In this document: positions 26,471 through 35,022 of the stretch, in pieces | Numbering within the stretch: position 1 is the first letter of the stretch | How the letters are laid out: each line of letters begins with the position of its first letter | Assembly (NCBI GenBank): GCA_963753055.1 | Contig: CAVWAP010000001.1 | Span: 434,001-498,000, forward strand | Source: JAUWGC01 sp963753055 | GTDB taxonomy: Bacteria > Bacteroidota > Bacteroidia > Bacteroidales > B18-G4 | Length of the DNA: 64,000 nucleotides | Reading direction: 5' to 3' | Made by a program: the position numbers and the translations under genes | The notes under the pieces: generated by a model | The model's input: the letters and a program-made list of their open reading frames with translations, nothing else | The model's database searches: none | What the model was told of the DNA's origin: nothing

Positions 26471-28018
26471 CTAGAATGGTGGGATACCATGTTTCTTTTT
26501 ATAAGGTCTCTCTTCTTTATGTTTTGAAATCTCAAGGCCATGGATGAGCATCTTCCTGGTTTCAGTGGGTTCAACGACAGCATCAATATAACCATAAGCT
26601 GCTGCCACATAAGGATTGGCAAATTTCTGCCGGTATTCCTTGATCTTCAACTTCCTGATCTCATCCGGATTTTCTGCATTCTTTATTTCATTCCTGAAGA
26701 TGATATTTGCTGCACCTTCAGGGCCCATGACTGCAATCTCGGCAGTAGGCCATGCGAATACAAAATCAGCTTTCAGGTGGTGGGAGCACATGGCAATATA
26801 TCCACCTCCATAGGCTTTCCGCAGGATAAGCGTAAGTTTTGGAACAGTAGCTTCTGAATATGAATAGAGTATTTTGGCCCCGTGACGAATTACACCCGCA
26901 TGCTCCTGATCTACACCAGGAAGATAGCCTGGGAGGTCGACCAGGGTAACCAATGGAATGTTAAAAGCATCGCAGTAACGTATGAAACGAGCTGCCTTAT
27001 CGGATGAGTCTACATCAAGGACACCTGCCAGCACTGCGGGTTGATTTGCAACAAAGCCGATGGTCTCACCATTCAACCTGCCAAAGCCAATAACAATATT
27101 TGCTGCAAATCTTTCCTGTACCTCGAAAAACTCTGAATCATCACTGATCGCTTTGATGATTTCCCTGACATCATATGGTGTCTTGGGATCCCGCGGCATG
27201 ATGCTGTCGATTTTATAAGTGCGGGAACGGGGTGCCTTTTTGGGAAATGGGTCAGCTTTCTTCATGTTGTTCCATGGAATGAAGCTGATCAATTCCTTGA
27301 TCTGGTCGAGACATTCCTGCTCTGTCTCTGCATAAAAATGTGCATTCCCGGAAATTTCAGCATGTACCTTGGCACCACCAAGATCTTCCATTGATATCTC
27401 TTCCCCGATAGTTGTCTTGATCACCTCCGGCCCTGTGATAAACATTTTAGAAATGCCTTCAACTACGAAGACAAAATCTGTTAATGCCGGCGAATAGACT
27501 GCACCTCCTGCACATGGACCCAGGATAACTGATATCTGAGGAATCACACCGGATGCCTGGGTGTTGCGATAGAATATTTCTCCATACCCTGCCAGGGAGT
27601 TCACACCTTCCTGGATCCGGGCACCACCGGAGTCGTTGATCCCGATCAACGGAACCTTCAGCTTAAGTGCATGATCCATGATCTTACAGATCTTCTTGGC
27701 ATGCATCCAACCCAGGGATCCACCGGCAACGGTGAAGTCCTGCGCATAGATGCAAACAGGATGCCCGCTGATCATACCTGTACCGGTAATCACACCATCA
27801 CCGGGAAGGTATTTTTTATCCATATCAAAATCCTTTGCAGCATGTTCAACAAAAAGGTCATATTCATGAAAGGAATTTGGATCCAGAAGTGCCAGAATAC
27901 GCTCGCGAGCAGTGAGCTTACCAATAGCCTTTTGTTTTTCAATGGCTTTTGTGCCTCCCCCCTGGAGAGCGTCTCGCATTCGTTTCTTAAGGTCTATCGT
28001 CTTCTGCTTTAAGGCCAT
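26471..28018 (-). CDS. Acyl-CoA (propionyl/methylmalonyl-CoA) carboxyltransferase beta subunit
   Basis: Carboxyltransferase of the PccB/MmdA family, which moves CO2 between biotin and propionyl-CoA or related CoA esters. Key segments are the N-terminal KLTARERILALLDP, GDGVITGTGMISGHPVCIYAQDFTV near residue 75, NDSGGARIQEGVNSLAGYGEIF near residue 125, the oxyanion-hole LGPCAGGAVYSPALTDF near residue 155 and a second one at RKAYGGGYIAMCSHHLKAD near residue 395, and MGPEGAANIIFR. 515 residues from ATG 28018. An ATG at 28042 would leave a leader of only about 15 nt and adds eight residues not shared by the family. Carboxylation or Na+-coupled decarboxylation cannot be told apart here. Confidence 0.9.
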   Translation of the reverse strand: MALKQKTIDLKKRMRDALQGGGTKAIEKQKAIGKLTARERILALLDPNSFHEYDLFVEHAAKDFDMDKKYLPGDGVITGTGMISGHPVCIYAQDFTVAGGSLGWMHAKKICKIMDHALKLKVPLIGINDSGGARIQEGVNSLAGYGEIFYRNTQASGVIPQISVILGPCAGGAVYSPALTDFVFVVEGISKMFITGPEVIKTTIGEEISMEDLGGAKVHAEISGNAHFYAETEQECLDQIKELISFIPWNNMKKADPFPKKAPRSRTYKIDSIMPRDPKTPYDVREIIKAISDDSEFFEVQERFAANIVIGFGRLNGETIGFVANQPAVLAGVLDVDSSDKAARFIRYCDAFNIPLVTLVDLPGYLPGVDQEHAGVIRHGAKILYSYSEATVPKLTLILRKAYGGGYIAMCSHHLKADFVFAWPTAEIAVMGPEGAANIIFRNEIKNAENPDEIRKLKIKEYRQKFANPYVAAAYGYIDAVVEPTETRKMLIHGLEISKHKEERPYKKKHGIPPF

Positions 28019-28061
28019 AAGCGATGTTTTTGGTATAAACAACCTTGGTTTAGAGAGCGTA

Positions 28062-28092
28062 CAAAATTATGTAATTTTAATAACATACCAAT
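28062..28092 (-). promoter_or_regulatory. Promoter of the carboxyltransferase operon
   Basis: Minus strand: ATTG (28092-28089), 19 bp, TAATTTTG (28069-28062), which matches the -7 consensus and three of four -33 bases. Transcription would begin near 28057, 39 nt before the preferred start at 28018. It lies back to back with the plus-strand -7 box at 28096. Confidence 0.6.
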
Positions 28093-28095
28093 GCT

Positions 28096-28103
28096 TATCT
28101 TTG
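28096..28103 (+). promoter_or_regulatory. -7 box for the YjbR-like gene
   Basis: TATCTTTG matches TAnnTTTG exactly and lies 52 bp before ATG 28155. No good TTTG is found 19-21 bp upstream. The predicted leader contains the heptamer array at 28122-28149. Confidence 0.45.
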
Positions 28104-28121
28104 TTTAGATTAAATAAATGT

Positions 28122-28149
28122 GTGAAGGGTGAAGCGTGAAGGGTGAAGC
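28122..28149 (+). repeat. Four tandem 7-bp repeats in the leader of the YjbR-like gene
   Basis: GTGAAGG, GTGAAGC, GTGAAGG, GTGAAGC in perfect register, so also two copies of a 14-mer. The GTGAA core matches the minus-strand reading of the array at 4794-4817. The array lies between the -7 box and the start codon, so it would be transcribed in the mRNA leader. Confidence 0.85.
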
Positions 28150-28154
28150 GAAAT

Positions 28155-28517
28155 ATGAATATGAATATAGAAGCGGTCAGAGAATATTGTATTGTAAAGC
28201 CCGGGGTAACCGAGGAGTTTCCGTTTGATGAGGATACATTAGTATTTAAAGTTGGTGGAAAGATTTTCTGCTTGATGTCCCTGGAAAAGAATCCGTCCCA
28301 GATTAATCTGAAATGTGACCAGGAAGAAGCGATTTCACTCAGGGAGACTTATCCCTCAATCATCCCAGGATATCATATGAATAAGAAGTACTGGAATACC
28401 GTGATCCTTGATGGTTCTGTTGAAGAGTCCTTGACACGAAAGATGATAGATAATTCCTATGATCTGGTCTTTTTTGGCCTGCCTGCCAAGGTCAGAAATG
28501 ATATATCAGGTCTTTGA
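28155..28517 (+). CDS. MmcQ/YjbR family protein
   Basis: About 120-residue cytoplasmic protein of the YjbR (CyaY-like fold) family; the fold resembles DNA-binding domains but no biochemical role is established. Typical features are the N-terminal helix EAVREYCIVKPGVTEEFPF, FKVGGKIFCLMSLEK, NLKCDQEEAISLRE and GYHMNKKYWNTVILDG, each a family hallmark. The start is ATG 28155 or 28161; a GTG at 28143 falls inside the heptamer array and is unlikely. Its 3' end overlaps the convergent small membrane protein gene by 12 bp. Confidence 0.85.
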   Translation: MNMNIEAVREYCIVKPGVTEEFPFDEDTLVFKVGGKIFCLMSLEKNPSQINLKCDQEEAISLRETYPSIIPGYHMNKKYWNTVILDGSVEESLTRKMIDNSYDLVFFGLPAKVRNDISGL

Positions 28518-28787
28518 ATCAGGTTCAGATTCTTGTTTGCTCTTATCTTCCTTTGAAGGCTTCTTCCTAAACATGTCGAAAATCAAGAAACCCAGGATTG
28601 CACCCCAGAGCATGGTCAGAACAGGGTTGGAGGTAATCGGACAGGTTCCACCCTGGCAGCCGATCTTTATATAATATATGTATCCTCCAATTGCTCCCAG
28701 TATAATGCCTGTGATTGGTATCAGAAGAGTCTTCCAGTTTATTCTGGATTTTTGATCTTTCTGCTCCGTATTTTGAATCTCACTCAT
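28506..28787 (-). CDS. Small membrane protein, DUF6132-like
   Basis: 93-residue protein with two predicted membrane segments (about residues 20-40 and 57-75) joined by a short loop with GCQGGTCPITSNP, whose two Cys and CPITSNP are the mark of this Bacteroidota family of unknown function. The C-terminus is hydrophilic and Lys/Glu/Ser-rich. ATG 28787 lies 14 bp after the mutS2 stop; a GTG at 28805 that overlaps the mutS2 stop is an alternative start. The Cys loop resembles rhodanese/YeeE-type or thiol membrane proteins only superficially. Confidence 0.75.
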   Translation of the reverse strand: MSEIQNTEQKDQKSRINWKTLLIPITGIILGAIGGYIYYIKIGCQGGTCPITSNPVLTMLWGAILGFLIFDMFRKKPSKEDKSKQESEPDSKT

Positions 28788-28801
28788 TTCAAGTATTGAT
28801 T

Positions 28802-31213
28802 TCACCGTAAATTAATAATGGTAATTCCATCTCCACCTCTTTCAACATGTTCATCCCCGAAATGTTCAATCTCATCTACTGTTTTCAGGTGGTCCCTGAT
28901 TACTGACCTCAGGATGCCATCTCCCTTGCCATGGACAATCCTGATTTCTTTTGCGCTGACCAATAAAGCATCATCGATATATCTTTGAATTATTGATAAG
29001 GCCTCTTCAGCTCTTTTGCCCCTGACATCCAGGCTGGTGATAAATTCTGCCGCCTTTTGATTGATGTCACTGATAATGCCCTTATAAGCACTTCTGGATG
29101 AATGACCTGGTTTTTTCTGACTGGAAAATGATAATTGATCAATAGGAATTGTCAGGGTTATGGTTCCGGAAAGCACCTTTGCCTTATTCCTTTTTATCTC
29201 AAGGATCTCGCCAACCGTGTTATGCTTATGAAGCTTGACCATATCCCCAACCTCAAGCTTTTTCTTAACAGGCGGTTCTTGAACAATTTTTTTCTCAGCC
29301 TTTTTTTTATGCTGGAGTTTCTTTTTGGCCCCTTTTATTTCCTGTTCATGTTCTTTTACCTTTTGCCTTACTTCCAGTGTCCTGTCCCTGGCTGCCTGGG
29401 CTTCTTTGATATCCTTGATGGTCTTTTCAATAAGCTTGTTCGATCTGGCAACAAGGTCTATTGCTTCTTCCTGGGCTGATTCCAGGATCTTATCTTTTGA
29501 AGCCTCAAGGTCACTTAAAAGCTTTTCGTATTTATCTATCATCTCAGCTAAAAAGGAGTCCGCCACGCTAAATTCCTTCTTTTGCCTTTCAATTTCTCGC
29601 TTTTCTACCTCCAGCTGTTGCAATTGTTGTTCAAAATCAAGTTGAGAGCGGCCGGTTTTTTCTCTTGCCTGTTCAAGAATCTCATCCGGGAACCCAATAT
29701 TACGAGCTATTTCAAAAGCAAATGAGCTTCCAGGCTTCCCTATTTGAAGCATATATAATGGCTTCATCTTTTTGGAATCAAAAAGCATCGCGGCATTAAT
29801 AATGCCATTTTCCTGGTCAGCCAGTAGCTTTAGGTTGGCATAATGCGTTGTGATCACACCAAATGACTTTTTTTCATTCAGGTTTTCCAATGCAGTTTCA
29901 GCAATTACACCTCCCAGCTGAGGCTCTGTCCCTGTCCCGAACTCATCGATAAGAAACAATGTGTCCTTATCGGAGTATTCCAGGAAGTGTCTGATATTCA
30001 GCAGGTGAGAGCTGTATGTGCTTAGGTCATTCTCCAGGCTCTGCTCATCACCGATGTCGATAAAGATCTTATGAAATATACCACAAACAGATGGATCTTC
30101 CATTGGAACCATCAGTCCGCATTGGAACATGTATTGCAGCAGTCCGACAGTTTTTAGGCATACTGATTTGCCACCTGCATTGGGACCGGAAATTATCAGG
30201 ATCCTGTCTTTGTCATCTAATCTAATATCTAATGGGACAATTTCCTTCTTACGCTCCCTATGTGATAAGTAAAGTAATGGATGAACTGCTTGTTTCCAAT
30301 CCAGGATTGTCCTGCCTTCAAACTTCGGTTTGATAGCACCAATACCAGATGCCAGTTTCGCCTTTGCCCTGATGGAATCGAGCCTGCCAAGGACAACATA
30401 ATCATGGATCAGCTCATCAACAAAGGGACGGACGAAATCTGTAAAAGCTTCCAGTATCTTGATTATTTCCCTTTTTTCTGCAATCTCGAGCTCCCTGATC
30501 TCATTATTGGTTTCGAAGACCTCCGCCGGCTCAACATAAACGGTTTGCCCACTTGCCGACTCATCATGGATAAAGCCCCGTATGTTCCTTTTATGTGAAG
30601 CAATAACAGGGATCACAACACGGCCATTTCGAATAGTGACTTCTACTTCCTTATCCGTCCAGCCTTCTTTTTTTGCCATACTCAGGGCACGGTTGATCTT
30701 GCTGTCTAATGTCCCAAGGTACGCCTTTAATGATTTTCGGATCTGACTTAGTCCCGGCGAGGCATTATCCCTGATCTTCCCTTTATCATTGATGATCATT
30801 TCTATTCTTTCCAATATAAATGGATCAATAATAATCTGCTGTGCAATCTGCTCTAGTGTTGGATAGCTGACTTCCCGGTCTGCATGGAAATAGTCGCTGC
30901 ATGCCTTGATGACCTGTAATGAAGTCTTCAGATCGAATAATTGATCGGGTTGAATATAGGTGCCTTCGATCCTGATACGCTCCAGCTCCGGGGTCAGGTC
31001 AAAGTAGTCCTGCGAAGGAAACCCCCTGCCTGATTGAAGGATGCGGTTGAATTCATCAACTTCATTTAATAAATCCATGATGATACCATGGTCAGTCTCA
31101 AACCGCAGCTGTTTTAAATACTCCTGTCCGAGGCTACTAACGCAATACCCATTGAGCATCTCACGAATGCTGTCAAAGCCGATCTTTTGCTCAAAGTTCT
31201 CAGGGTAGATCAT
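28802..31213 (-). CDS. mutS2: Endonuclease MutS2
   Basis: MutS-family ATPase with a C-terminal Smr nuclease domain; in other bacteria it acts on branched DNA or rescues collided ribosomes. The lever/clamp region (residues 1-300) is followed by Walker A ISGPNAGGKSVCLKT near residue 335, Walker B-type TLFLIDEFGTGTEPQLG near 415 and ITTHYANLKL. A long Glu/Lys coiled coil (about residues 515-630) follows. The Smr domain has SLDVRGKRAEEAL and RIVHGKGDGILR near residue 730-780. 803 residues. The start MIYPENFEQKIGFD matches the family although it leaves almost no leader behind the promoter. Confidence 0.94.
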   Translation of the reverse strand: MIYPENFEQKIGFDSIREMLNGYCVSSLGQEYLKQLRFETDHGIIMDLLNEVDEFNRILQSGRGFPSQDYFDLTPELERIRIEGTYIQPDQLFDLKTSLQVIKACSDYFHADREVSYPTLEQIAQQIIIDPFILERIEMIINDKGKIRDNASPGLSQIRKSLKAYLGTLDSKINRALSMAKKEGWTDKEVEVTIRNGRVVIPVIASHKRNIRGFIHDESASGQTVYVEPAEVFETNNEIRELEIAEKREIIKILEAFTDFVRPFVDELIHDYVVLGRLDSIRAKAKLASGIGAIKPKFEGRTILDWKQAVHPLLYLSHRERKKEIVPLDIRLDDKDRILIISGPNAGGKSVCLKTVGLLQYMFQCGLMVPMEDPSVCGIFHKIFIDIGDEQSLENDLSTYSSHLLNIRHFLEYSDKDTLFLIDEFGTGTEPQLGGVIAETALENLNEKKSFGVITTHYANLKLLADQENGIINAAMLFDSKKMKPLYMLQIGKPGSSFAFEIARNIGFPDEILEQAREKTGRSQLDFEQQLQQLEVEKREIERQKKEFSVADSFLAEMIDKYEKLLSDLEASKDKILESAQEEAIDLVARSNKLIEKTIKDIKEAQAARDRTLEVRQKVKEHEQEIKGAKKKLQHKKKAEKKIVQEPPVKKKLEVGDMVKLHKHNTVGEILEIKRNKAKVLSGTITLTIPIDQLSFSSQKKPGHSSRSAYKGIISDINQKAAEFITSLDVRGKRAEEALSIIQRYIDDALLVSAKEIRIVHGKGDGILRSVIRDHLKTVDEIEHFGDEHVERGGDGITIINLR

Positions 31214-31218
31214 TGCAA

Positions 31219-31250
31219 CAAAATTACAAATTCCCCATTAATCCCTCAAT
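31219..31250 (-). promoter_or_regulatory. Promoter of mutS2, predicted near-leaderless
   Basis: Minus strand: ATTG (31250-31247), 20 bp, TAATTTTG (31226-31219). The -7 box ends only 5 bp before the mutS2 ATG (31213), so transcription should begin at or within a few bases of the start codon. Confidence 0.55.
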
Positions 31251-31296
31251 CACTTAATTACATAATCACTAACTTAGCATATCCAATATAACAGAC

Positions 31297-33864
31297 GTGA
31301 AAAAAACGCTATCCTATTTATTCGTAATAAACATATTCCATGCGCTGCTCTCCTCCTGTAATCCTGAAAAACCAAGCGTCAATTATCAGCAGATCAATGA
31401 TAACTGGAAGCTTCAGCAGGCAGGAGATGAGCCATTAAGAGAAGCAGAGGTTCCCGGATGCGTTCATTTGGATTTATATTATAATGGTATAATTGAAGAT
31501 CCTTTTTACAGGGATCATGAAGAAAAACTCCAGTGGATAGAGGATGAAGAATGGGTTTATTTATGCACATTTGATGTGAAGGAACAGATATTGGAAGCTG
31601 ATAATATAGAGTTGGCCTTTGAAGGGATTGATACATATGCTGACGTTTTCCTGAACGACAAGTTGCTTTTTTCAGCTGATAATATGTTCCGTAACTGGAT
31701 AATCGAGTGCAAGGATTATCTTCAGGTCGCTGACAATATACTAAAGGTACACTTCTATTCTCCCGTGCAGGCGGACCAGCAAAAAGCAGGGAAGGTGCCT
31801 TATGCCTTGCCTGATATTCGTGGGTTTACAAGGAAAGCACCTTATCAATATGGTTGGGATTGGGGACCCCGGTTCGTCACTTCCGGTATATGGAGACCGG
31901 TGGCCCTGTTGTCGTGGAATCAATTTATGATTGACAACATTCAGATAATCCAGAAAGAACTGACATCGGAAGCAGCATATTTATCAGCCAGTATCACCAT
32001 AGAAAGTATTGAGAAACAATTGGTGGAGGTATCCATTCAGGATAAATCATTTGGCTTTGAGCTTGTAAATAAAGCAATAACCCTTGCTCAGGGCACGAAC
32101 ATAGTAAATTTCCAGTTCCAAATAGATAATCCAGAGCTGTGGTGGCCCAACGGATGGGGAGAGCCGCACCTTTACAACCTGGAATGTACCGCCAGGGCAG
32201 GGGATTATATTGACAGTGAATCTGTAAATATAGGATTGCGAACCATCTCACTGATTCAGGATGAAGATGAGCACGGAACATCCTTTCATTTTGAAGTTAA
32301 TGGTGAGCCTTTGTTTGCAAAAGGAGCTAATTATATTCCACAGGAAAGCTTTATCCCGCGGCTGAGAAAGAGAAACTATGAAAGTGTGATAAATGCAGCT
32401 AAGGTGGCTCACATGAACATGCTGCGTGTTTGGGGAGGCGGCATTTATGAAGAAGATGTGTTTTACGATCTCTGTGATGAAAACGGCATACTGGTCTGGC
32501 AGGACTTTATGTTTGCATGTAACATGTATCCGGGTGATGAGGGTTTTCTTAAGAGTGTCAGGCAGGAGGCCATCGACAATGTGGTCAGGCTGAGGAACCA
32601 TCCATGCATTGCCTTATGGTGTGGGAACAATGAGATTGATGAAGGATGGAAGAACTGGGGCTGGCAGGAACAATTGGGTTATTCATACCATGATTCAGTT
32701 GAAGTCTGGACTAACTATGTTAAGCTGTTCCATGAAATATTGCCTGAAGTAGTAAGTGATTTTGATCCAGCCAGACCATACTGGCCTTCTTCACCCAGCA
32801 TGGGATGGGGACATGACGCTGCCTACCATTCAGGTGATGTACATTACTGGGGTGTCTGGTGGGGCGAAGAGCCCTTTCAAAAATACGAAGAGAAGGTTGG
32901 TCGGTTCATGAGTGAATATGGATTCCAGGGTATGCCTGATCTCAGGACAATTGATCAATTCACTTTGCCTGCTGACCGTGAAACAGGCTCGCCGATTATG
33001 GAATCTCATCAAAAACACCCAAGGGGCACAAAGCTGATAGATACATATATGGCAAGGGATTATCAGAAGCCAGAATCATTTGAAGATTATATCTATGTCA
33101 GCCAGCTGGTACAGGCAGAAGGCATCCGTACAGCTCTTGAAGCACATCGCCGGGCAAAGCCCTATTGCATGGGTACCTTATACTGGCAATTAAACGATTG
33201 CTGGCCCGTAACATCCTGGTCAAGTATAGATTACTATGGTAGATGGAAGGCATTACACTATTTTACAAAGAAAGCCTTTGAGCCATTGATGCTTAGCTGC
33301 TCATCAGGCCAGCTGATAAAGTTTTTTGTGATCAATGATGCATTGGATAGCTACAGTGCGATATTTGAAATTGTATTGCAGGATTTTGAAGGGAAAGTGC
33401 TGTGGGATCTTCAAAAAGAGATAGAAATCCAACCAAACAGCAATCATCAGGTACATGCCATCAACCAAACAGAATTATTGGATGGGCTCAACCATAACCA
33501 GCTGCTGATGGTGCTTCAGCTGATAGAGAATGGTAAAGTGATCACCAGGAACATCAAGTACTTTGTGACTGTTAAAGACCTGGTACTACCTGAGCCAGAT
33601 ATTCAGTACAGCATTGATTCAGTAGCTGGTGGATCAAGAATTACTTTATGGACTAAAAAGCTGGCAAAAAATGTATTTCTGTTTTCACCAGATTCAGATG
33701 GCTTTTTCAGTAATAATTATTTCGACTTGCTTCCAGGTGATACTGCATCTGTAGACTACTTAGGAGAATATTCAACAGAAGAACTCAATTATAACTTGAC
33801 TGTAAAAAGTCTATATACTGTCTCAGATAAAGAAACAACAGAATATGGAAAAACAAACTATTAA
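31297..33864 (+). CDS. Beta-mannosidase, GH2 family, lipoprotein
   Basis: Exo-acting enzyme releasing beta-1,4-linked mannose, such as the core mannose of N-glycans. A lipoprotein signal ends in the lipobox LLSSC near residue 21. The jelly-roll domain (residues 40-200) has VPGCVHLDLYYNGIIEDPFY, typical of beta-mannosidases rather than beta-galactosidases, plus YQYGWDWGPRFVTSGIW. The TIM barrel has acid/base Glu446 in CGNNEIDEGW and nucleophile Glu540 in MSEYGFQGMP. Two beta-sandwich domains follow. 855 residues. Start is GTG 31297, which keeps the signal peptide intact; a weak -7 box (TAACTTAG) is at 31270. First gene of a four-gene operon, it overlaps the MFS gene by 20 bp. Confidence 0.92.
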   Translation: MKKTLSYLFVINIFHALLSSCNPEKPSVNYQQINDNWKLQQAGDEPLREAEVPGCVHLDLYYNGIIEDPFYRDHEEKLQWIEDEEWVYLCTFDVKEQILEADNIELAFEGIDTYADVFLNDKLLFSADNMFRNWIIECKDYLQVADNILKVHFYSPVQADQQKAGKVPYALPDIRGFTRKAPYQYGWDWGPRFVTSGIWRPVALLSWNQFMIDNIQIIQKELTSEAAYLSASITIESIEKQLVEVSIQDKSFGFELVNKAITLAQGTNIVNFQFQIDNPELWWPNGWGEPHLYNLECTARAGDYIDSESVNIGLRTISLIQDEDEHGTSFHFEVNGEPLFAKGANYIPQESFIPRLRKRNYESVINAAKVAHMNMLRVWGGGIYEEDVFYDLCDENGILVWQDFMFACNMYPGDEGFLKSVRQEAIDNVVRLRNHPCIALWCGNNEIDEGWKNWGWQEQLGYSYHDSVEVWTNYVKLFHEILPEVVSDFDPARPYWPSSPSMGWGHDAAYHSGDVHYWGVWWGEEPFQKYEEKVGRFMSEYGFQGMPDLRTIDQFTLPADRETGSPIMESHQKHPRGTKLIDTYMARDYQKPESFEDYIYVSQLVQAEGIRTALEAHRRAKPYCMGTLYWQLNDCWPVTSWSSIDYYGRWKALHYFTKKAFEPLMLSCSSGQLIKFFVINDALDSYSAIFEIVLQDFEGKVLWDLQKEIEIQPNSNHQVHAINQTELLDGLNHNQLLMVLQLIENGKVITRNIKYFVTVKDLVLPEPDIQYSIDSVAGGSRITLWTKKLAKNVFLFSPDSDGFFSNNYFDLLPGDTASVDYLGEYSTEELNYNLTVKSLYTVSDKETTEYGKTNY

Positions 33865-35014
33865 GACTTTCGCCTCACTCCCTATCTTTCTTGCATTCCT
33901 CTGCATGGGTTTTGGTGATGTGGTAGGGCCTCTGACCGGATTGGTCAAAGAAGAATTTCAATTGTCGAATGCTTTGGCTCAGATGATACCGTTTATGGGT
34001 TTTATGATGTTCGGCCTGCTCTCCATCCCTCTGGGGATATTCCAGGATAAGAAAGGCAAAAAGTTTATCCTGATGATGGGACTTGTTATTGCCTTGTTTG
34101 GCCTGGTTCTTCCTATTCTGGGAAATTTCTCTGCCTTTTACATGTTATTGATTGCCATCTTCTTGCTTGGTGCAGGAGCAACGATGTTGCAGGTTTCAGG
34201 TAATCCAATTATGCGGGATGTGTCGCCGGATGGCAAGTATGCACGGAACCTCAGTTTGGGTCAGTTCATCAAGGCCATCGGCTCATTGTCCGGCGCCCTG
34301 ATCCCACTTGCGGCAGCAAATTATTGGGGCATGGATTGGAAAATTCTGTTTCCAATATATGCAGTAGCCATCCTGGTAACCTTCATCTGGCTCGGCGTGA
34401 CCAAAATCAAGGAAAAGAAATATGAAGACTCCCATCCTGCATCATTCACTTCATCCTTTGCCTTACTGGGTAACAGGAAGATTTTTATGATGGTGCTTGC
34501 CATCTTCCTGTATGTTGGTGCTGAGGTGAGTATGAGCTCCGGTCTGCCCATCTATCTGCAAGATGCTTATGGTTATGATATTGCCAAACTGGGATTACTC
34601 GGTACACTGTTCTTTTTCATCGCTTTAATGACTGGCCGGTTCCTGGGAGCCGTCATTCTGAATTGGATATCAGCACAAAGATTTTTAATCATCACCGTAT
34701 TGTTGTCGGTCTTTGGGTTCCTTGGCCTGTTTTTAGGGATACAGGCAGTTTCTATTGCCAGCATATTTGTTATTGGCCTGGGATTCGCCAATATCTTCCC
34801 GCTGATCTTTTCCATTACTGTCGATGCCATGCCGGAAAGGACCAATGAACTATCGGGTTTAATGGTTACAGCCATTGTTGGTGGCGCCATCATCCCACCT
34901 GTCATGGGTGCAGTTGCTGATTACAGCTCAACATTGATTGGGTTTATTGTTCCACTGGCTTGTATCCTCTATATATCCATCCTTGCCATTAATGTCAAAC
35001 GCAAACCTCTATAA
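33845..35014 (+). CDS. Sugar MFS transporter (FucP/GlcNAc-transporter-like)
   Basis: Inner-membrane major facilitator with about 12 hydrophobic segments in 389 residues. The motif PLTGLVKEEFQLSNALAQMIPFMGFM and GIFQDKKGKKFIL (loop 2-3 basic motif), QVSGNPIMRDV, and SLGQFIKAIGS are characteristic of the FucP/NagP-like sugar:H+ symporters of Bacteroidota. Substrate is not readable from sequence, but position between a beta-mannosidase and a glycosylasparaginase points to mannose, GlcNAc or a small glycan product. Starts inside the end of the beta-mannosidase gene. Confidence 0.85.
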   Translation: MEKQTIKTFASLPIFLAFLCMGFGDVVGPLTGLVKEEFQLSNALAQMIPFMGFMMFGLLSIPLGIFQDKKGKKFILMMGLVIALFGLVLPILGNFSAFYMLLIAIFLLGAGATMLQVSGNPIMRDVSPDGKYARNLSLGQFIKAIGSLSGALIPLAAANYWGMDWKILFPIYAVAILVTFIWLGVTKIKEKKYEDSHPASFTSSFALLGNRKIFMMVLAIFLYVGAEVSMSSGLPIYLQDAYGYDIAKLGLLGTLFFFIALMTGRFLGAVILNWISAQRFLIITVLLSVFGFLGLFLGIQAVSIASIFVIGLGFANIFPLIFSITVDAMPERTNELSGLMVTAIVGGAIIPPVMGAVADYSSTLIGFIVPLACILYISILAINVKRKPL

Positions 35015-35022
35015 ACCAAAAT

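Noticed and set aside
28143..28517. GTG at 28143 as start of the YjbR-like gene
   Set aside because: It lies inside the heptamer repeat and adds residues not seen in the family.
31270..31277. TAACTTAG as promoter of the beta-mannosidase operon
   Set aside because: One mismatch in the -7 box and no -33 partner; mentioned only in the gene entry.
31297..33864. Beta-galactosidase or beta-glucuronidase as the GH2 activity
   Set aside because: The N-terminal VPGCVHLDL segment, the YQYGWDWGPRF motif and the neighbouring N-glycan enzymes fit beta-mannosidase better.
33845..35014. Drug efflux MFS
   Set aside because: Motifs and operon context fit a FucP-type sugar symporter, not a drug:H+ antiporter.
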